A stretch of 64,000 nt of DNA from Kibdelosporangium persicum (lineage in GTDB: Bacteria > Actinomycetota > Actinomycetes > Mycobacteriales > Pseudonocardiaceae), in contig NZ_JAAATY010000009.1 of NCBI RefSeq assembly GCF_013280595.1, positions 1-64,000 on the forward strand, written 5' to 3'. Position numbers and translations under genes: made by a program. Within the stretch, counting starts at the first letter, position 1. The number at the start of each line of letters is the position of its first letter. A model generated the notes under the pieces. The model saw nothing but the letters and a program-made list of their open reading frames with translations. It made no database searches and was not told where the DNA came from. Below, piece by piece: positions 7,017-16,036 of this stretch.

Positions 7017-9653
7017 CTAAACGCCGTCCGTCAAATCCCGCATTTGTTCCGCGCGATCGGCGCTGACCTGCGCGTACAGTTCAGCGGATCTTCGCCATTG
7101 TTGCCGCGCGGCGGAATGAGAGCCCTGCACGGACAGCACGCGGCCGAGGGCTTCCCGGCAGAACCCCTCGGTGAACGCGGCCTCGGACAACGAGACAGCC
7201 ATCCGGGCGTGCCGTTCCGCGGTCTCGTGCTCGCCTGTTTCCGCGTGCAGCAAGGCCAGCCGCGCGAGGGTGAACGCGGTGAGCTCGCCTTCCGCCGCCT
7301 GCCGGTAGTTCTCGATGGCCTTCTCGTATCCGGCAAGCGCTTCGCGGTGCCTGCCCAGTCCGAAGTAGACATCGGCGAGGGCTTCGTGGCCTGCCGCGAG
7401 CAGCCGGGCGTCGCCGAGTTCGGTCGCGATGCCGATCACTCGGGACGCATCGGAGACGGCTTCCCCGGCCTGGTCGAAACGTGTGCGCAGAACGCACAAG
7501 CTGTGCCGCATCCACGCCTCGCCCTCGAGATCACCAGCGGCGACCGCAGCAGCCAATCCTTTGTGGACGATGGAGTCCCACGGCGACCGCCCGGACCGGA
7601 CGACCCGATAGTCGTGCGCCATCCGAGCGACCCGCCACGCGTCCCGCGGTGCGGCGACGTCCAGCAGCGCCTCGAGGTTCGGCCATTCACGCGAGAACCA
7701 CTCCACCGCCCCAGCCGGGGTCAGAGAATCCTGATTGTCCGTTTTGCCCACCGGATACGCCATCGGGCCGAGCATCCGCCGGGCCGCGTCGGCCGCGTCG
7801 AGGTAGTACGAGACGAGCCGGTCCAACGCGGCCGACCGCTCCTCGCCCACCGGCGCGAGTTCCTTGGCGTGCAACCGAACCAGGTCGTGCATGACGAACA
7901 CGTCCTGACTGGTCTCGGCGACCAGGAACGCGTCCGCGAGCGCCCGCAGGCCGTTCCTGGCGGTCACGAAGCCGACACCCTGTAGCGCGGCCATTGCGGC
8001 GGGAGTGACCGACGGCCCGGGAACCACACCCAGGAGACGGAAGGCGTCCGGCTCGGCGAGCCGGCGGAACGTCAGGTCGAACGCGGCCCGCACGCTGATG
8101 TCGGCATGCTCCGCCGTCAACGCCGCGAGCCTGGTGCGGTCGTCGGCGAGTTCGGCGATCAGCTCGTCGGCGATCCATTCCCGGCGTGCGGCCAACCGTG
8201 CGCCGATGACCCGCAGCGCCAAGGGCAGACCGCCGGATGACACAGCGAGCCGTTCCAAGCGCGTGCGATCGATGCGCCCGTGACCGACGATCGAATCGAC
8301 GACGCGGACGGAGTCGGGCACCGAAAGCGGTTTGAGATCAAGTAACCGCGCGCCGCTGCGAGCGACCATGCCCTCCAGCCGGACCCGGCTGGTGATCAGC
8401 ACCAGCGCACGGGAACCACCCGGCAACAACAGCCTGATCTGTGCGGAATCCCGCGCGTCGTCAAGCATTACGAGCACGCGCCGGTGTGCCAGCAGCGAAC
8501 GGTAAAGCGCCGCACGGTCATCCCGTTCGGCGGGGACCTCGTTCGACGGCACGCCCAGCGTCAGCAGGAACTGGGTGAGCACCTCGCCGGGGTCGACCGG
8601 CGCCTGCTCGGGGTGAAACCCCCGCAGCCCGGCGAAAAGCTGGCCGTCCGGGAACTCGTGGCCGACCATCCGGCCCCATAACACCGCCAGCGCGGTCTTG
8701 CCGATCCCGGCAGGCCCGGAGATCACGCCGATCGGCGTGGCGGCACCGTGCTCGTCGGCGAGCAACTCGTCCAGCCACACCAGCTCCACGTCCCGGCCGT
8801 GGAATCCGACCGGCGCGGGCGGCAGCTGGGAAGGCGTGAGCACGCCGACCTTCGGCGGTACGAGAGGTGCGGGCGCGGGCAGCAACAAGGTGGAGTCGTC
8901 GTTGAGCACCCGCTCGTGCAGTTCCCGCAAGGCCGGCCCTGGATCGATCCCGAGGTCCTCGGCCGCCCGTCGCGCGAACCGTTGGTACGCCTCCAGCGCG
9001 TCCGCGCGCCTGCCGGTCCGGTACAACGCCAGTAGTAGATGGGCGATCACCTGTTCCCGGAACGGGTAGGCCTCGGCGAACGTCGTGAGCTCGCCGATCA
9101 GCTCGGCGTGCCTGCCGAGTTCCAGGTCGGCCTCGATCCGAGCCTCCAGCACGGCGAACCGGAGATCCTCCAGTTCCGGCGCGGTGATCCGGGGCGACAC
9201 GTCGGCCAGCACCGGCCCGCGCCACAGCCCCAACGCCTCATGCAGCATTTCCGCGCGCCGGACCGGGTGTTCGTGCCTGGCCCGGTCCAGCAGCCAGGTG
9301 GCGCGGGTGACGTCGATCAGGTCCTCGTCGACGATCAACCGGTAACCCGGTAACTGTGTGTCGATCCAGACCGAACCACTGGGATCCACCAGCCGCAGCT
9401 GCCTGCGCAGCCGCGAGACGTAGTTCTGCACGATCGTCCGCGCGGTCAGCGGCGGATCGTCGCCCCACAGCCCGTCGAGGATGTCCTCGACCGGAACGAC
9501 TTCGTTGGGACGTAACAGAAGCATGGCCAGCAGGCCACGCACGCCGGGTCCGCCCAACGCCACCGGTTCGCCGTTGACCACCGCCTGCACCGGGCCGAGC
9601 ACCCCGAACCGGATGACGGCATGGTCGTCCTCGCCAGTCTCCCCCGTACTCAC
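7017..9653 (-). CDS. AfsR/SARP-type transcriptional regulator with NB-ARC and TPR domains
   Basis: A large (878-residue) cytosolic activator. In order it shows an OmpR-type winged helix (from IRFGVLGPVQ, about residues 15-95), a BTAD domain (about 100-250, ending ARRAAEDLGIDPGPALRELH), an NB-ARC ATPase with Walker A GPAGIGKTALAV (about 316) and Walker B-like RVLVMLDDA, and C-terminal TPR-like helices from about 650. The GTG at 9653 is preferred because GGGGGAGGA lies just upstream; longer starts are possible. Such STAND regulators control secondary metabolism or development. It sits just beyond the ectoine operon on the same strand but is separated by a hairpin, so a link to ectoine is not shown. 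Confidence 0.88.
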   Translation of the reverse strand: MSTGETGEDDHAVIRFGVLGPVQAVVNGEPVALGGPGVRGLLAMLLLRPNEVVPVEDILDGLWGDDPPLTARTIVQNYVSRLRRQLRLVDPSGSVWIDTQLPGYRLIVDEDLIDVTRATWLLDRARHEHPVRRAEMLHEALGLWRGPVLADVSPRITAPELEDLRFAVLEARIEADLELGRHAELIGELTTFAEAYPFREQVIAHLLLALYRTGRRADALEAYQRFARRAAEDLGIDPGPALRELHERVLNDDSTLLLPAPAPLVPPKVGVLTPSQLPPAPVGFHGRDVELVWLDELLADEHGAATPIGVISGPAGIGKTALAVLWGRMVGHEFPDGQLFAGLRGFHPEQAPVDPGEVLTQFLLTLGVPSNEVPAERDDRAALYRSLLAHRRVLVMLDDARDSAQIRLLLPGGSRALVLITSRVRLEGMVARSGARLLDLKPLSVPDSVRVVDSIVGHGRIDRTRLERLAVSSGGLPLALRVIGARLAARREWIADELIAELADDRTRLAALTAEHADISVRAAFDLTFRRLAEPDAFRLLGVVPGPSVTPAAMAALQGVGFVTARNGLRALADAFLVAETSQDVFVMHDLVRLHAKELAPVGEERSAALDRLVSYYLDAADAARRMLGPMAYPVGKTDNQDSLTPAGAVEWFSREWPNLEALLDVAAPRDAWRVARMAHDYRVVRSGRSPWDSIVHKGLAAAVAAGDLEGEAWMRHSLCVLRTRFDQAGEAVSDASRVIGIATELGDARLLAAGHEALADVYFGLGRHREALAGYEKAIENYRQAAEGELTAFTLARLALLHAETGEHETAERHARMAVSLSEAAFTEGFCREALGRVLSVQGSHSAARQQWRRSAELYAQVSADRAEQMRDLTDGV

Positions 9654-9759
9654 TTCGTCCTCCCCCGTTCCCTTACTGCCGGTGACCACGGTAAGGCGAA
9701 CCAGGGGGTTGAAGTAAAGGTTTACCGACAGTTCCGCCATCAGGCCCAAGGAACAAGTC

Positions 9760-9800
9760 GGCCCCTTGCCAGCCGGTCCCGATCCGGTTGGCAAGGGGCC
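9760..9800. terminator. Strong hairpin after the ectoine operon
   Basis: A perfect 12-bp inverted repeat (GGCCCCTTGCCA and TGGCAAGGGGCC) encloses a 17-nt loop, about 130 bases after the ectD stop and about 105 bases before the AfsR-type start. It most likely ends ectABCD transcription, or lies in the leader of the regulator. The remaining DNA between 9801 and 9926 shows no supported gene. Confidence 0.6.
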
Positions 9801-9926
9801 ACACTCACACGGCCTGGTCACGGGATTCGCCGGCCCCACCCCGAGTGGAAGACCGACGTGCCGGTGACCGCTATCCGGCTGAGCGAGATCACTACGCTCC
9901 TAAGGTAACAGAGCGCATGTGACCGA

Positions 9927-10838
9927 TCACACCCGGGGTGCCCGGGCCAATGGGGTGAAATCCCGGCTGGCGATGAAGGGCGGACGCGGCCGTGGAGCGG
10001 CGAACGGATCCTGCAAACAGTTCTCCACACTGTTGAACACCACGAAAATGTTCGAGCGCGGGAACGGTGTGATGTTGTTGCCGGAGCCGTGCATGATGTT
10101 GGAGTCGAACCACAACGCCGAGCCGGCCTCGCCGGTGAACTGGTCGATGCCGTGCTGGGCGGCCAGCCGGGTGATGTTCTCCCGGCTCGGCACGCCGATC
10201 TCCTGCTCCTTCAACGATTCCTTGTAGTGGTCGGCGGGCGTCTCACCGACACACGGCACGAACGTCCGGTGCGAGCCGGGCATGACCATCAGGCCGCCGT
10301 TGAAGGGGTAGTTGTCGGTCAGCGCCAGCGACATGCTGACCGCGCGTGGCGCGGGCATGCCGTCCTCGGCGTGCCAGGTCTCGAAGTCCGAGTGCCAGTA
10401 GAAGCCCTTGCCCTGGAAGCCGGGCATGAAGTTCACCCGGCTCTGGTGCACGTAGACCTCCGAGCCGAGCAGGTGCCTGGCCCGGTCGAGGATGCGCGGA
10501 TCACGGATCAGTTCGGCGATCAGCGGGCTGATCCGGTGCACCTCGAAGATCGACCGGATCTCCTGTGACTCCTTCTCGATGATCACGCGCTCGTCCGCGC
10601 GCAGCCCCGGGTCACCGGTCAGCCGGACCAGCTCCTGCCAGTACGCCTCGACCTCGTGCTTGCTGAGCACGGCCTGGTCGATCGAGTAGCCCTTGGCGTC
10701 GTGCGACGCCAGCGTCGCGGCGTCGACCGGCCCTGGGCTGCTCGACCACACAGTGGGGTCGGAGCGTTCGATCAGGCCGGGTTCACCGATCACGCGGGTC
10801 GGGTAGCGGTCCACGGATCGAGTGCTGGTCAGTGTCAT
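9927..10838 (-). CDS. ectD: Ectoine hydroxylase
   Basis: Fe(II)/2-oxoglutarate dioxygenase that converts ectoine to 5-hydroxyectoine. The EctD signature [17 protein letters not shown] at about residues 145-161 carries the first iron ligands (His, Asp), and MHGSGNN near 248 carries the distal His. At 303 residues it is full length. Its start overlaps the ectC stop by 4 bp. As last gene of ectABCD it shows that the cell makes both ectoine and hydroxyectoine against salt, heat or desiccation. Confidence 0.97.
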   Translation of the reverse strand: MTLTSTRSVDRYPTRVIGEPGLIERSDPTVWSSSPGPVDAATLASHDAKGYSIDQAVLSKHEVEAYWQELVRLTGDPGLRADERVIIEKESQEIRSIFEVHRISPLIAELIRDPRILDRARHLLGSEVYVHQSRVNFMPGFQGKGFYWHSDFETWHAEDGMPAPRAVSMSLALTDNYPFNGGLMVMPGSHRTFVPCVGETPADHYKESLKEQEIGVPSRENITRLAAQHGIDQFTGEAGSALWFDSNIMHGSGNNITPFPRSNIFVVFNSVENCLQDPFAAPRPRPPFIASRDFTPLARAPRV

Positions 10839-11230
10839 GTCGCTCCTTCCACGATCAGGGGGTAGACGCCGTTCTCGTCATGGACCTCACGGCCGGTGAC
10901 CGGCGGGTTGAACACGCAGACCGTGCGCATCAGGGTCCGTGGCCGCAACTGGTGGTGCTCGTGCCCGTCGAGCAGGTAGAGCGACCCCGGGCCGAGGAGG
11001 TGGACCTCGCCGGTCTCCTTGTCCTCCAGCTCGCCCTCGCCTTCGACGACGAACACGGCCTCGACGTGGTTGGCGTACCAGAAGTCGTTGACAGTTCCCG
11101 CGTACAGCGTTGTCTCGTGCACCGAGAAGCCGACCTGTTCACCGGCCAGGATCAGCCTTTTGCTGCGCCAGTTCGGGGTTTGCACGTCCCGCTCGGTGCC
11201 GGTGACGTCGTGTGTACTGCGAACGATCAA
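10835..11230 (-). CDS. ectC: L-ectoine synthase
   Basis: Cupin-fold enzyme that closes N-gamma-acetyl-2,4-diaminobutyrate into ectoine. The 131-residue product has the EctC hallmarks: [19 protein letters not shown], the metal-site VEGEGELED and the C-terminal [13 protein letters not shown]. Length is typical. It overlaps ectB and ectD by 4 bp at either end, so the operon is translationally coupled. Confidence 0.97.
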   Translation of the reverse strand: MIVRSTHDVTGTERDVQTPNWRSKRLILAGEQVGFSVHETTLYAGTVNDFWYANHVEAVFVVEGEGELEDKETGEVHLLGPGSLYLLDGHEHHQLRPRTLMRTVCVFNPPVTGREVHDENGVYPLIVEGAT

Positions 11231-12477
11231 GCCAGCGCTCCCTTCACCGACCGTGCCAGCACGGAAAGTCCCCGCTCCAGCTCGTCGTCGCTGATGGTCA
11301 GCGGCGGCATCAGCTTCACGACCTCGCCGTCCGGACCGGACGTCTCCATCAGCAGGCCGAGCTCGAACGCGGTGGCGCAGACCTTGCCGGCCAGTCGCGC
11401 GTCGCCGAACTGCAGGCCCCTCGCCAGGCCACGGCCCTTGGCACGCATCGGGACGTCCGGATAGGACTCGACGAGCCCGGTCAGCTCGCGGCCGACCTGT
11501 TCGCCCTTGGCCAGGGTGCTCTTCTCGAGCTTGTCGTCCCGCCAGTAGACCTTCAGCGCCTCGGTGGCGGCGACGAAGGCCGGGTTGACGCCGCGGAACG
11601 TCCCGTTGTGCTCACCCGGTTCCCAGACGTCCAGCTCCGGCTTGAGCAGTGTGAGGGCGAGCGGAAGCCCGTATCCGCCAATCGATTTCGACAGGCAGAC
11701 GATGTCCGGCCGGATCCCGGCGACCTCGAAGCTGAAGAACGGGCCGGTCCGGCCGCAGCCCATCTGGACGTCGTCGACGATCAGCAGGATGCCGTGCCGC
11801 TGGCACAGCTCCGCCAGGCCACGCAGCCATTCGACGCGTGCCGCATTGATCCCGCCCTCGCCCTGCACGGTCTCGACGATCACCGCCGCGGGCTCATTCA
11901 GGCCACTGCCGCTGTCGGCCAGCAGCCGTTCGAAGAAGAGGAAATCCGGTGTCTGGCCGTCGAAGTAGTTGTCGTACGGCATGGGCGTGGCGTGCACGAG
12001 CGGGATGCCCGCGCCACTGCGCTTCATCGAGTTGCCGGTCACCGACAACGCGCCGAGCGTCATGCCGTGGAAGGCGTTCGTGAAGTTGATGATCGACTCG
12101 CGGCCGGTCACCTTGCGGGCCAGCTTGAGCGCGGCCTCGACGGCGTTCGCCCCGGCGGGCCCTGGGAACATCACCTTGTAGTCCAGTGCGCGCGGTTTGA
12201 GCACGATGTCCTCGAAGGACTCGAGCAGCTCACGCTTGGCCACGGTGTTCATGTCGAGCGAATGCGTGACGCCGTCGGCGAGCATGTAGTCGATGACGGC
12301 CCGTTTCAGCAACGGGTTGTTGTGGCCGTAGTTGAGTGATCCCGCGCCGGCGAAGAAGTCCAGGTACTCCTTGCCGGACTCGTCGTAGAGGAAACTTCCG
12401 GTGGCCTTGTCGAAGGTGGTCGGCCAGCCACGGCAGTAGCTGCGGACCTCGGATTCGAGTGTCTCGAAGATGTTCAC
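11227..12477 (-). CDS. ectB: Diaminobutyrate--2-oxoglutarate transaminase
   Basis: PLP-dependent class III aminotransferase that makes L-2,4-diaminobutyrate from aspartate semialdehyde and glutamate, the first ectoine step. The 416-residue product shows the N-terminal [15 protein letters not shown] of Ect[15 protein letters not shown], the PLP-region [13 protein letters not shown] and the Schiff-base Lys in [10 protein letters not shown]. Length is normal. It begins 30 bp after ectA and overlaps ectC. Confidence 0.97.
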   Translation of the reverse strand: MNIFETLESEVRSYCRGWPTTFDKATGSFLYDESGKEYLDFFAGAGSLNYGHNNPLLKRAVIDYMLADGVTHSLDMNTVAKRELLESFEDIVLKPRALDYKVMFPGPAGANAVEAALKLARKVTGRESIINFTNAFHGMTLGALSVTGNSMKRSGAGIPLVHATPMPYDNYFDGQTPDFLFFERLLADSGSGLNEPAAVIVETVQGEGGINAARVEWLRGLAELCQRHGILLIVDDVQMGCGRTGPFFSFEVAGIRPDIVCLSKSIGGYGLPLALTLLKPELDVWEPGEHNGTFRGVNPAFVAATEALKVYWRDDKLEKSTLAKGEQVGRELTGLVESYPDVPMRAKGRGLARGLQFGDARLAGKVCATAFELGLLMETSGPDGEVVKLMPPLTISDDELERGLSVLARSVKGALA

Positions 12478-12507
12478 GGTTCTCCGTGCTTGGGGTTCGC
12501 GGAAGAG

Positions 12508-13014
12508 CTAGGAAGGCGCGCTGACGGACACGAACGGGCCGATCCTGAAGAGGAACTCGGGCGCGTGCTCGTCGGGGAACTGGTCCGCGCTGAACAGCTG
12601 TTTTCCGGTCAGCCCGGCGCCCCAGCGGGCGGCGAGCGCGCGGAACATCGCGATGGACGCGTCGTTGTCCGAAGTGACGGTGGCTTCGAGGTGTCTCGCA
12701 CCGGTCCGGCGGATCACGTTGTCCAGCAACGTGGTCGCGAAGCCTCTGCCACGGTGCTCACCGGACACCGCGATCTGCCAGATCACCAGCGTGTCCGGCT
12801 GGTTGGGGCGCAGGTAGCCGTTGACAAAACCGATGACCTCACCGTCGACGCGCACCACCGCGGAGGTCCCGGCGAAATCTCTGCACCACAACAGGTACGA
12901 GTAAGAGGAGTTCAGGTCGAGCGTGCGCGAATCCCGGGCCAGCCGCCACATTCCCGCACCGTCCGATGTGGACGGAACATCGACTACCGCCTGGCCGAAG
13001 GTTTTTCCGGACAT
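12508..13014 (-). CDS. ectA: L-2,4-diaminobutyrate acetyltransferase
   Basis: GNAT acetyltransferase that acetylates the gamma-amino group of diaminobutyrate using acetyl-CoA. The 168-residue product has the EctA opening MWRLARDSRTLDLNSSYSY and the acetyl-CoA loop SGEHRGRGFATTLL. It is first in ectABCD. No purine-rich ribosome binding site precedes the ATG at 13014, so the mRNA may be leaderless or the start weak. The 160-bp upstream region holds an imperfect GATCA...TGATC repeat (about 13114-13136) that might be an operator. Confidence 0.95.
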   Translation of the reverse strand: MSGKTFGQAVVDVPSTSDGAGMWRLARDSRTLDLNSSYSYLLWCRDFAGTSAVVRVDGEVIGFVNGYLRPNQPDTLVIWQIAVSGEHRGRGFATTLLDNVIRRTGARHLEATVTSDNDASIAMFRALAARWGAGLTGKQLFSADQFPDEHAPEFLFRIGPFVSVSAPS

Positions 13015-13177
13015 GCTGGTGGAACGTAACAGAGCAGGTTCGCCCGATCAGCCCATCGGGTTGCGGCCGGACGGCTGTAGCTGGGAGAACGCGAAAGACG
13101 CTGTGTCGATCAGTACAGATTGTTGATCGGCGCGTGCGCACTTGCCTAGCGTCGCGCGCACGCGCGTTGCCCGGATG

Positions 13178-14206
13178 TCAGCCGGCTACACGTGACGGCC
13201 GCCACAGGTCCAGTCCGGACTCTACGGCGTGCTTGTCGATCTCGGCCAGCTCGTCCGAGGTCAGCGGCGGTCCGTCCAGAGCGGCGAGGTTCTCCTCGAG
13301 CTGCTCGACCGAGCTGACGCCGATGAGCGCGGACGTGACCCGCGGATCGCGCAGGACCCAGCTCAGGGCCAGCTGCGAGAGCTTCTGCCCGCGCCGCTGG
13401 GCGATCGAGTTCAGCCCACGGACCCGGTCGAGGTTCTCCTCGGACAGGTGGTCCTGCCGCAGCGAGCCCTGTTGCGTGGCACGCGACCCCTCCGGCACAC
13501 CGTTGAGGTACTTGTCCGTCAGCAACCCTTGGGCCAGCGGGGAGAACGCGATGCAGCCCGCGCCGACCTCCTCCAGGGCGTCCAGCAGCTCCGGCTCGAT
13601 CCAGCGGTTGAGCATCGAGTACGACGGCTGGTGGATCAGCAACGGCACACCCGCCTGCCTCAGCAGCGCGGCGGCTTCACGCGTCTTGGCAGGTGAGTAC
13701 GACGAAATGCCGACGTAGAGCGCTTTGCCCTGCTGCACGGCGCTGACCAGGGCGCCCATCGTCTCTTCCAGCGGCGTGTCCGGGTCGAACCGGTGCGAGT
13801 AGAAGATGTCGACGTAGTCCAGGCCCATCCGGCCGAGCGACTGGTCGAGCGAGGCGAGCAGGTACTTCCGCGATCCGTGATCGCCGTACGGGCCGGGCCA
13901 CATGTCGTAGCCGGCCTTGGTGGAGATCACCAGCTCGTCGCGGTACGGCCGCAGGTCGTCGCGCAGGATGCGGCCGAAGTTCTCTTCAGCCGAGCCGTAC
14001 GGCGGACCGTAGTTGTTGGCCAGGTCGAAGTGCGTGACACCGAGGTCGAAAGCGCGCCGGGCGATCCGCCTGCCGTGCTCGTACGGCCGGGAACCGCCGA
14101 AGTTCTGCCACAGGCCCAGTGAGATCAGCGGCAGTTTGAGCCCGCTGCGCCCGCTGCGCCGGAATTCCGCTTTGTCGTATCGCCGTTCGTCGGCTGTGTA
14201 CACCAC
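13178..14206 (-). CDS. Aldo/keto reductase, YghZ-like (AKR14 type)
   Basis: NADPH-dependent TIM-barrel oxidoreductase. Motifs ITHF-like VTHFDLANNYGPPYGSAEE (Asp and Tyr of the AKR tetrad), STKAGYDMWPGPYGD (Lys) and YSHRFDPDTPLEETM (His) match the YghZ/L-glyceraldehyde-3-phosphate reductase subgroup and potassium-channel beta-subunit-like AKRs. At 342 residues it is full length. A hairpin at 14235-14263 separates it from the upstream cyclase-like gene, so it is probably transcribed alone. Physiological substrate unknown; methylglyoxal or triose detoxification is typical of the subgroup. Confidence 0.9.
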   Translation of the reverse strand: MVYTADERRYDKAEFRRSGRSGLKLPLISLGLWQNFGGSRPYEHGRRIARRAFDLGVTHFDLANNYGPPYGSAEENFGRILRDDLRPYRDELVISTKAGYDMWPGPYGDHGSRKYLLASLDQSLGRMGLDYVDIFYSHRFDPDTPLEETMGALVSAVQQGKALYVGISSYSPAKTREAAALLRQAGVPLLIHQPSYSMLNRWIEPELLDALEEVGAGCIAFSPLAQGLLTDKYLNGVPEGSRATQQGSLRQDHLSEENLDRVRGLNSIAQRRGQKLSQLALSWVLRDPRVTSALIGVSSVEQLEENLAALDGPPLTSDELAEIDKHAVESGLDLWRPSRVAG

Positions 14207-14234
14207 GAGCGCGATAGTAGGTCCTGCGAGGCGA

Positions 14235-14263
14235 GGTGGCCTGGCGTTGGGGGCGAGGCCACC
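14235..14263. terminator. Hairpin ending the viperin/cyclase gene run
   Basis: Inverted repeat GGTGGCCT and AGGCCACC with a 13-nt loop, directly after the stop of the cyclase-like gene at 14270 and before the aldo/keto reductase start at 14206. It marks the likely 3' end of the five-gene unit that begins near 19305. Confidence 0.5.
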
Positions 14264-14269
14264 CCGACC

Positions 14270-15004
14270 TCACCCGCCGATGAACCCGCGCGTCGCCGCG
14301 GCCCGGTGCCGCCCTCGAACGACAACATCGGACACCTCTTCGGCACGGACCACGTACGGTCGCGCCTGGACATCGGCGGAGTTGAACCTCGGCACGATCG
14401 GCCGTGCGTACATGTCGATCGTGTCCGAGCACCCGGGCAGCCACAGCCACCCGTAACCCTTGAACTCCTTCTCGCGCACCGCGAGCCTGCGGAACTGGTC
14501 GGTCCGCAACGACGTGTGCCCGGCCTCGACGACCGAGCGGTAGACCAGATCGGACAGCATCACCGCGAGGGTGGCCTCCGGCCACTGTTGCAGCACCCCG
14601 CGCAGTGGTTTCGAGTCGAGCAGCCTGCGCACCACCACCGCGTCCCGGCAGGGATATCCGTTGGGGCCGTTGACGACCACGCCGTGGTGCACCGCCATGC
14701 GCAGCCGCAGGCGGGCCCACGGCACCATGTCCTCGTTGTGCTGCCGGAGTTCCGCTTCCAGCCTTCGGGTGAACCCGTCGACCACCAGCGGATCGGGTTC
14801 GTCGTGGGGCAGTACGGCCAGTTCCGCGTCGCCGTGCTGCTGGCGGGACCATCGCGCCCGGTCCAGCCCCGTCGCCGATGCGGCGCGATCAAGGGAACGC
14901 AGCAGGATCTCCTGCCATTTCCGCTGGCGCTGCTCCGGCGCTGCGCCATACCCGCGAATATCAACTCCGACATAGAGCGACCGCCGGAAGCCCCTATCTG
15001 CCAT
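14270..15004 (-). CDS. Class III nucleotidyl cyclase-like protein
   Basis: A 244-residue single-domain protein resembling class III adenylate/guanylate (cyclase homology) domains. LYVGVDIRGYG carries the first metal Asp (D15) and QQHGDAELAVLP the second (D59). RLRMAVHHGVV is the usual mid-domain strand, and AVVVRRLLDSKPLR corresponds to the helix with the transition-state Arg. The ATG at 15004 has GAAGGG upstream; a longer frame to 15127 exists but lacks homologous sequence. It lies just downstream of a Crp/Fnr gene, so a cyclic nucleotide made here may be sensed there. Pycsar pyrimidine cyclases belong to the same superfamily; the base used here cannot be read from sequence by eye. Activity is inferred from the two retained Asp residues. 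Confidence 0.6.
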   Translation of the reverse strand: MADRGFRRSLYVGVDIRGYGAAPEQRQRKWQEILLRSLDRAASATGLDRARWSRQQHGDAELAVLPHDEPDPLVVDGFTRRLEAELRQHNEDMVPWARLRLRMAVHHGVVVNGPNGYPCRDAVVVRRLLDSKPLRGVLQQWPEATLAVMLSDLVYRSVVEAGHTSLRTDQFRRLAVREKEFKGYGWLWLPGCSDTIDMYARPIVPRFNSADVQARPYVVRAEEVSDVVVRGRHRAAATRGFIGG

Positions 15005-15157
15005 GCAATTAGGCCCTTCGTGGTGGAGCCGAGGGATGATGGTGCTCTGCGTAATCATGCAGTAGATCGTCCGTATGAAAGCGGCATTGGTACGGGTTCG
15101 CTCGCTTTTCGCCGAACAAGCGCGCACGCTTGGTTCGAGGTTTCAACAGTACAACGG

Positions 15158-15967
15158 TCACGCTATTTCGGCGCGAAGTCGTAAGCCGGCCATATCGAGC
15201 ACCGCGATCCCCCGGTAGCGGCCACTGACCAGGCCCTCCTGCTGGAAAGTGCGAATGATCTTTTCCGCGGTGGACAGCTTGACACCGGCGATGGACGCGA
15301 GTTCCTCTCTGGTCAGCGGGACGCTCAGATCCCAGCGCCCGCCCGATCTCGTGCCATAAGCCTCGTACAGATCGACCAGAACGCGCGCGACCCGGACGCT
15401 CGCCGGGCGGCCGTGTTCGATTCTCCGGCGGTCGGCCCAGCGCAATCGTTCGCTCAACATGGTGGCGACCTCGATGGCCGCGTCCGGGTGCCTGGCCAGG
15501 AAGTTGCGCAACTCGGCCTTGGTCATCCGCTTGAAGAAAATGTCGGTGCACGCGATCACTGTCGCGGATCTCGGACCGACGTCCAGTGCCGCCATCTCGC
15601 CGATGAGATCACCACCGACCCTGATCGCGAGCAGAGTCCGTTCCCCGGCGGGGTCCGTGGCCTGCACTTTCACCGAGCCGTGCAGCAACAGCAGCGCGGA
15701 AGAATCGGTTTCGCCCTGGCTGATGATTGTCATGCCCGCGGGCCTGCTTTCCGAAACACCGACCGCGAGGAAATCCTCCCTGGTCCGTTCGGACAGCCGC
15801 CCGAGCAGGCTGGCATGCGGGTACGCCAGAGACCCACCGGCCACTCTTCTTGGAATGATCTTTCCCACCTCGCCGATTGTCGAGCCGGACGGAGAATACG
15901 ACCACCGGACCATCGACGCGTTTCCGCGGACTGTTAACAATAGCGGCACACGGATAAGGCGGCGCAC
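15158..15967 (-). CDS. Crp/Fnr family cyclic-nucleotide-binding transcriptional regulator
   Basis: N-terminal cNMP-binding beta-roll (about residues 50-165) with phosphate-cassette residues in GEMAALDVGPRSATV, retaining the Glu and the Arg-Ser that bind cyclic nucleotide ribose and phosphate in CRP. A long C-helix and then a winged helix-turn-helix (LTREELASIAGVKLSTAEKIIRT) follow. The exact start is uncertain: GTG at 15967 or ATG at 15913, and neither has a clear ribosome binding site. It sits between the DUF4393-like/viperin genes and a cyclase-like gene, all on one strand, so it is the obvious candidate sensor of the cyclase product. A CRP-type half-palindrome lies upstream at 15996-16011. 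Confidence 0.85.
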   Translation of the reverse strand: MRRLIRVPLLLTVRGNASMVRWSYSPSGSTIGEVGKIIPRRVAGGSLAYPHASLLGRLSERTREDFLAVGVSESRPAGMTIISQGETDSSALLLLHGSVKVQATDPAGERTLLAIRVGGDLIGEMAALDVGPRSATVIACTDIFFKRMTKAELRNFLARHPDAAIEVATMLSERLRWADRRRIEHGRPASVRVARVLVDLYEAYGTRSGGRWDLSVPLTREELASIAGVKLSTAEKIIRTFQQEGLVSGRYRGIAVLDMAGLRLRAEIA

Positions 15968-15995
15968 TTGGCCAGGTTCCCCGGCGGGCCGGGCA

Positions 15996-16011
15996 GCTGA
16001 CGATGATCACA
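15996..16011. promoter_or_regulatory. CRP-like operator upstream of the Crp/Fnr gene
   Basis: On the minus strand the sequence reads TGTGA-TCATCG-TCAGC, matching 8 of the 10 fixed positions of the CRP consensus TGTGA-N6-TCACA. It lies about 30-45 bases before the regulator's start, where autoregulation would be expected. Match seen; binding inferred. Confidence 0.4.
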
Positions 16012-16036
16012 ATCCCGGCCGGTGACCGGCATGGGA

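Noticed and set aside
7017-9653. Treating the AfsR-type protein as an antiphage STAND NTPase
   Set aside because: It has the full OmpR-HTH plus BTAD front end of SARP transcription factors, so a regulatory role is better supported.
9760-9800. Riboswitch or attenuator in the AfsR-type gene leader
   Set aside because: Only a simple hairpin is seen, with no alternative structure or leader peptide; a terminator of the ectoine operon is the simpler reading.
13015-13177. GATCA...TGATC repeat upstream of ectA as a known osmotic operator
   Set aside because: The half sites are short and the spacing is irregular; I know of no matching regulator, so it is noted only within the ectA entry.
14270-15967. 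Calling the cyclase/Crp pair a standard Pycsar system
   Set aside because: Known Pycsar effectors are TM, TIR or similar toxic proteins with a cNMP-binding part. Here the receptor is a helix-turn-helix regulator, so the standard label is not supported.
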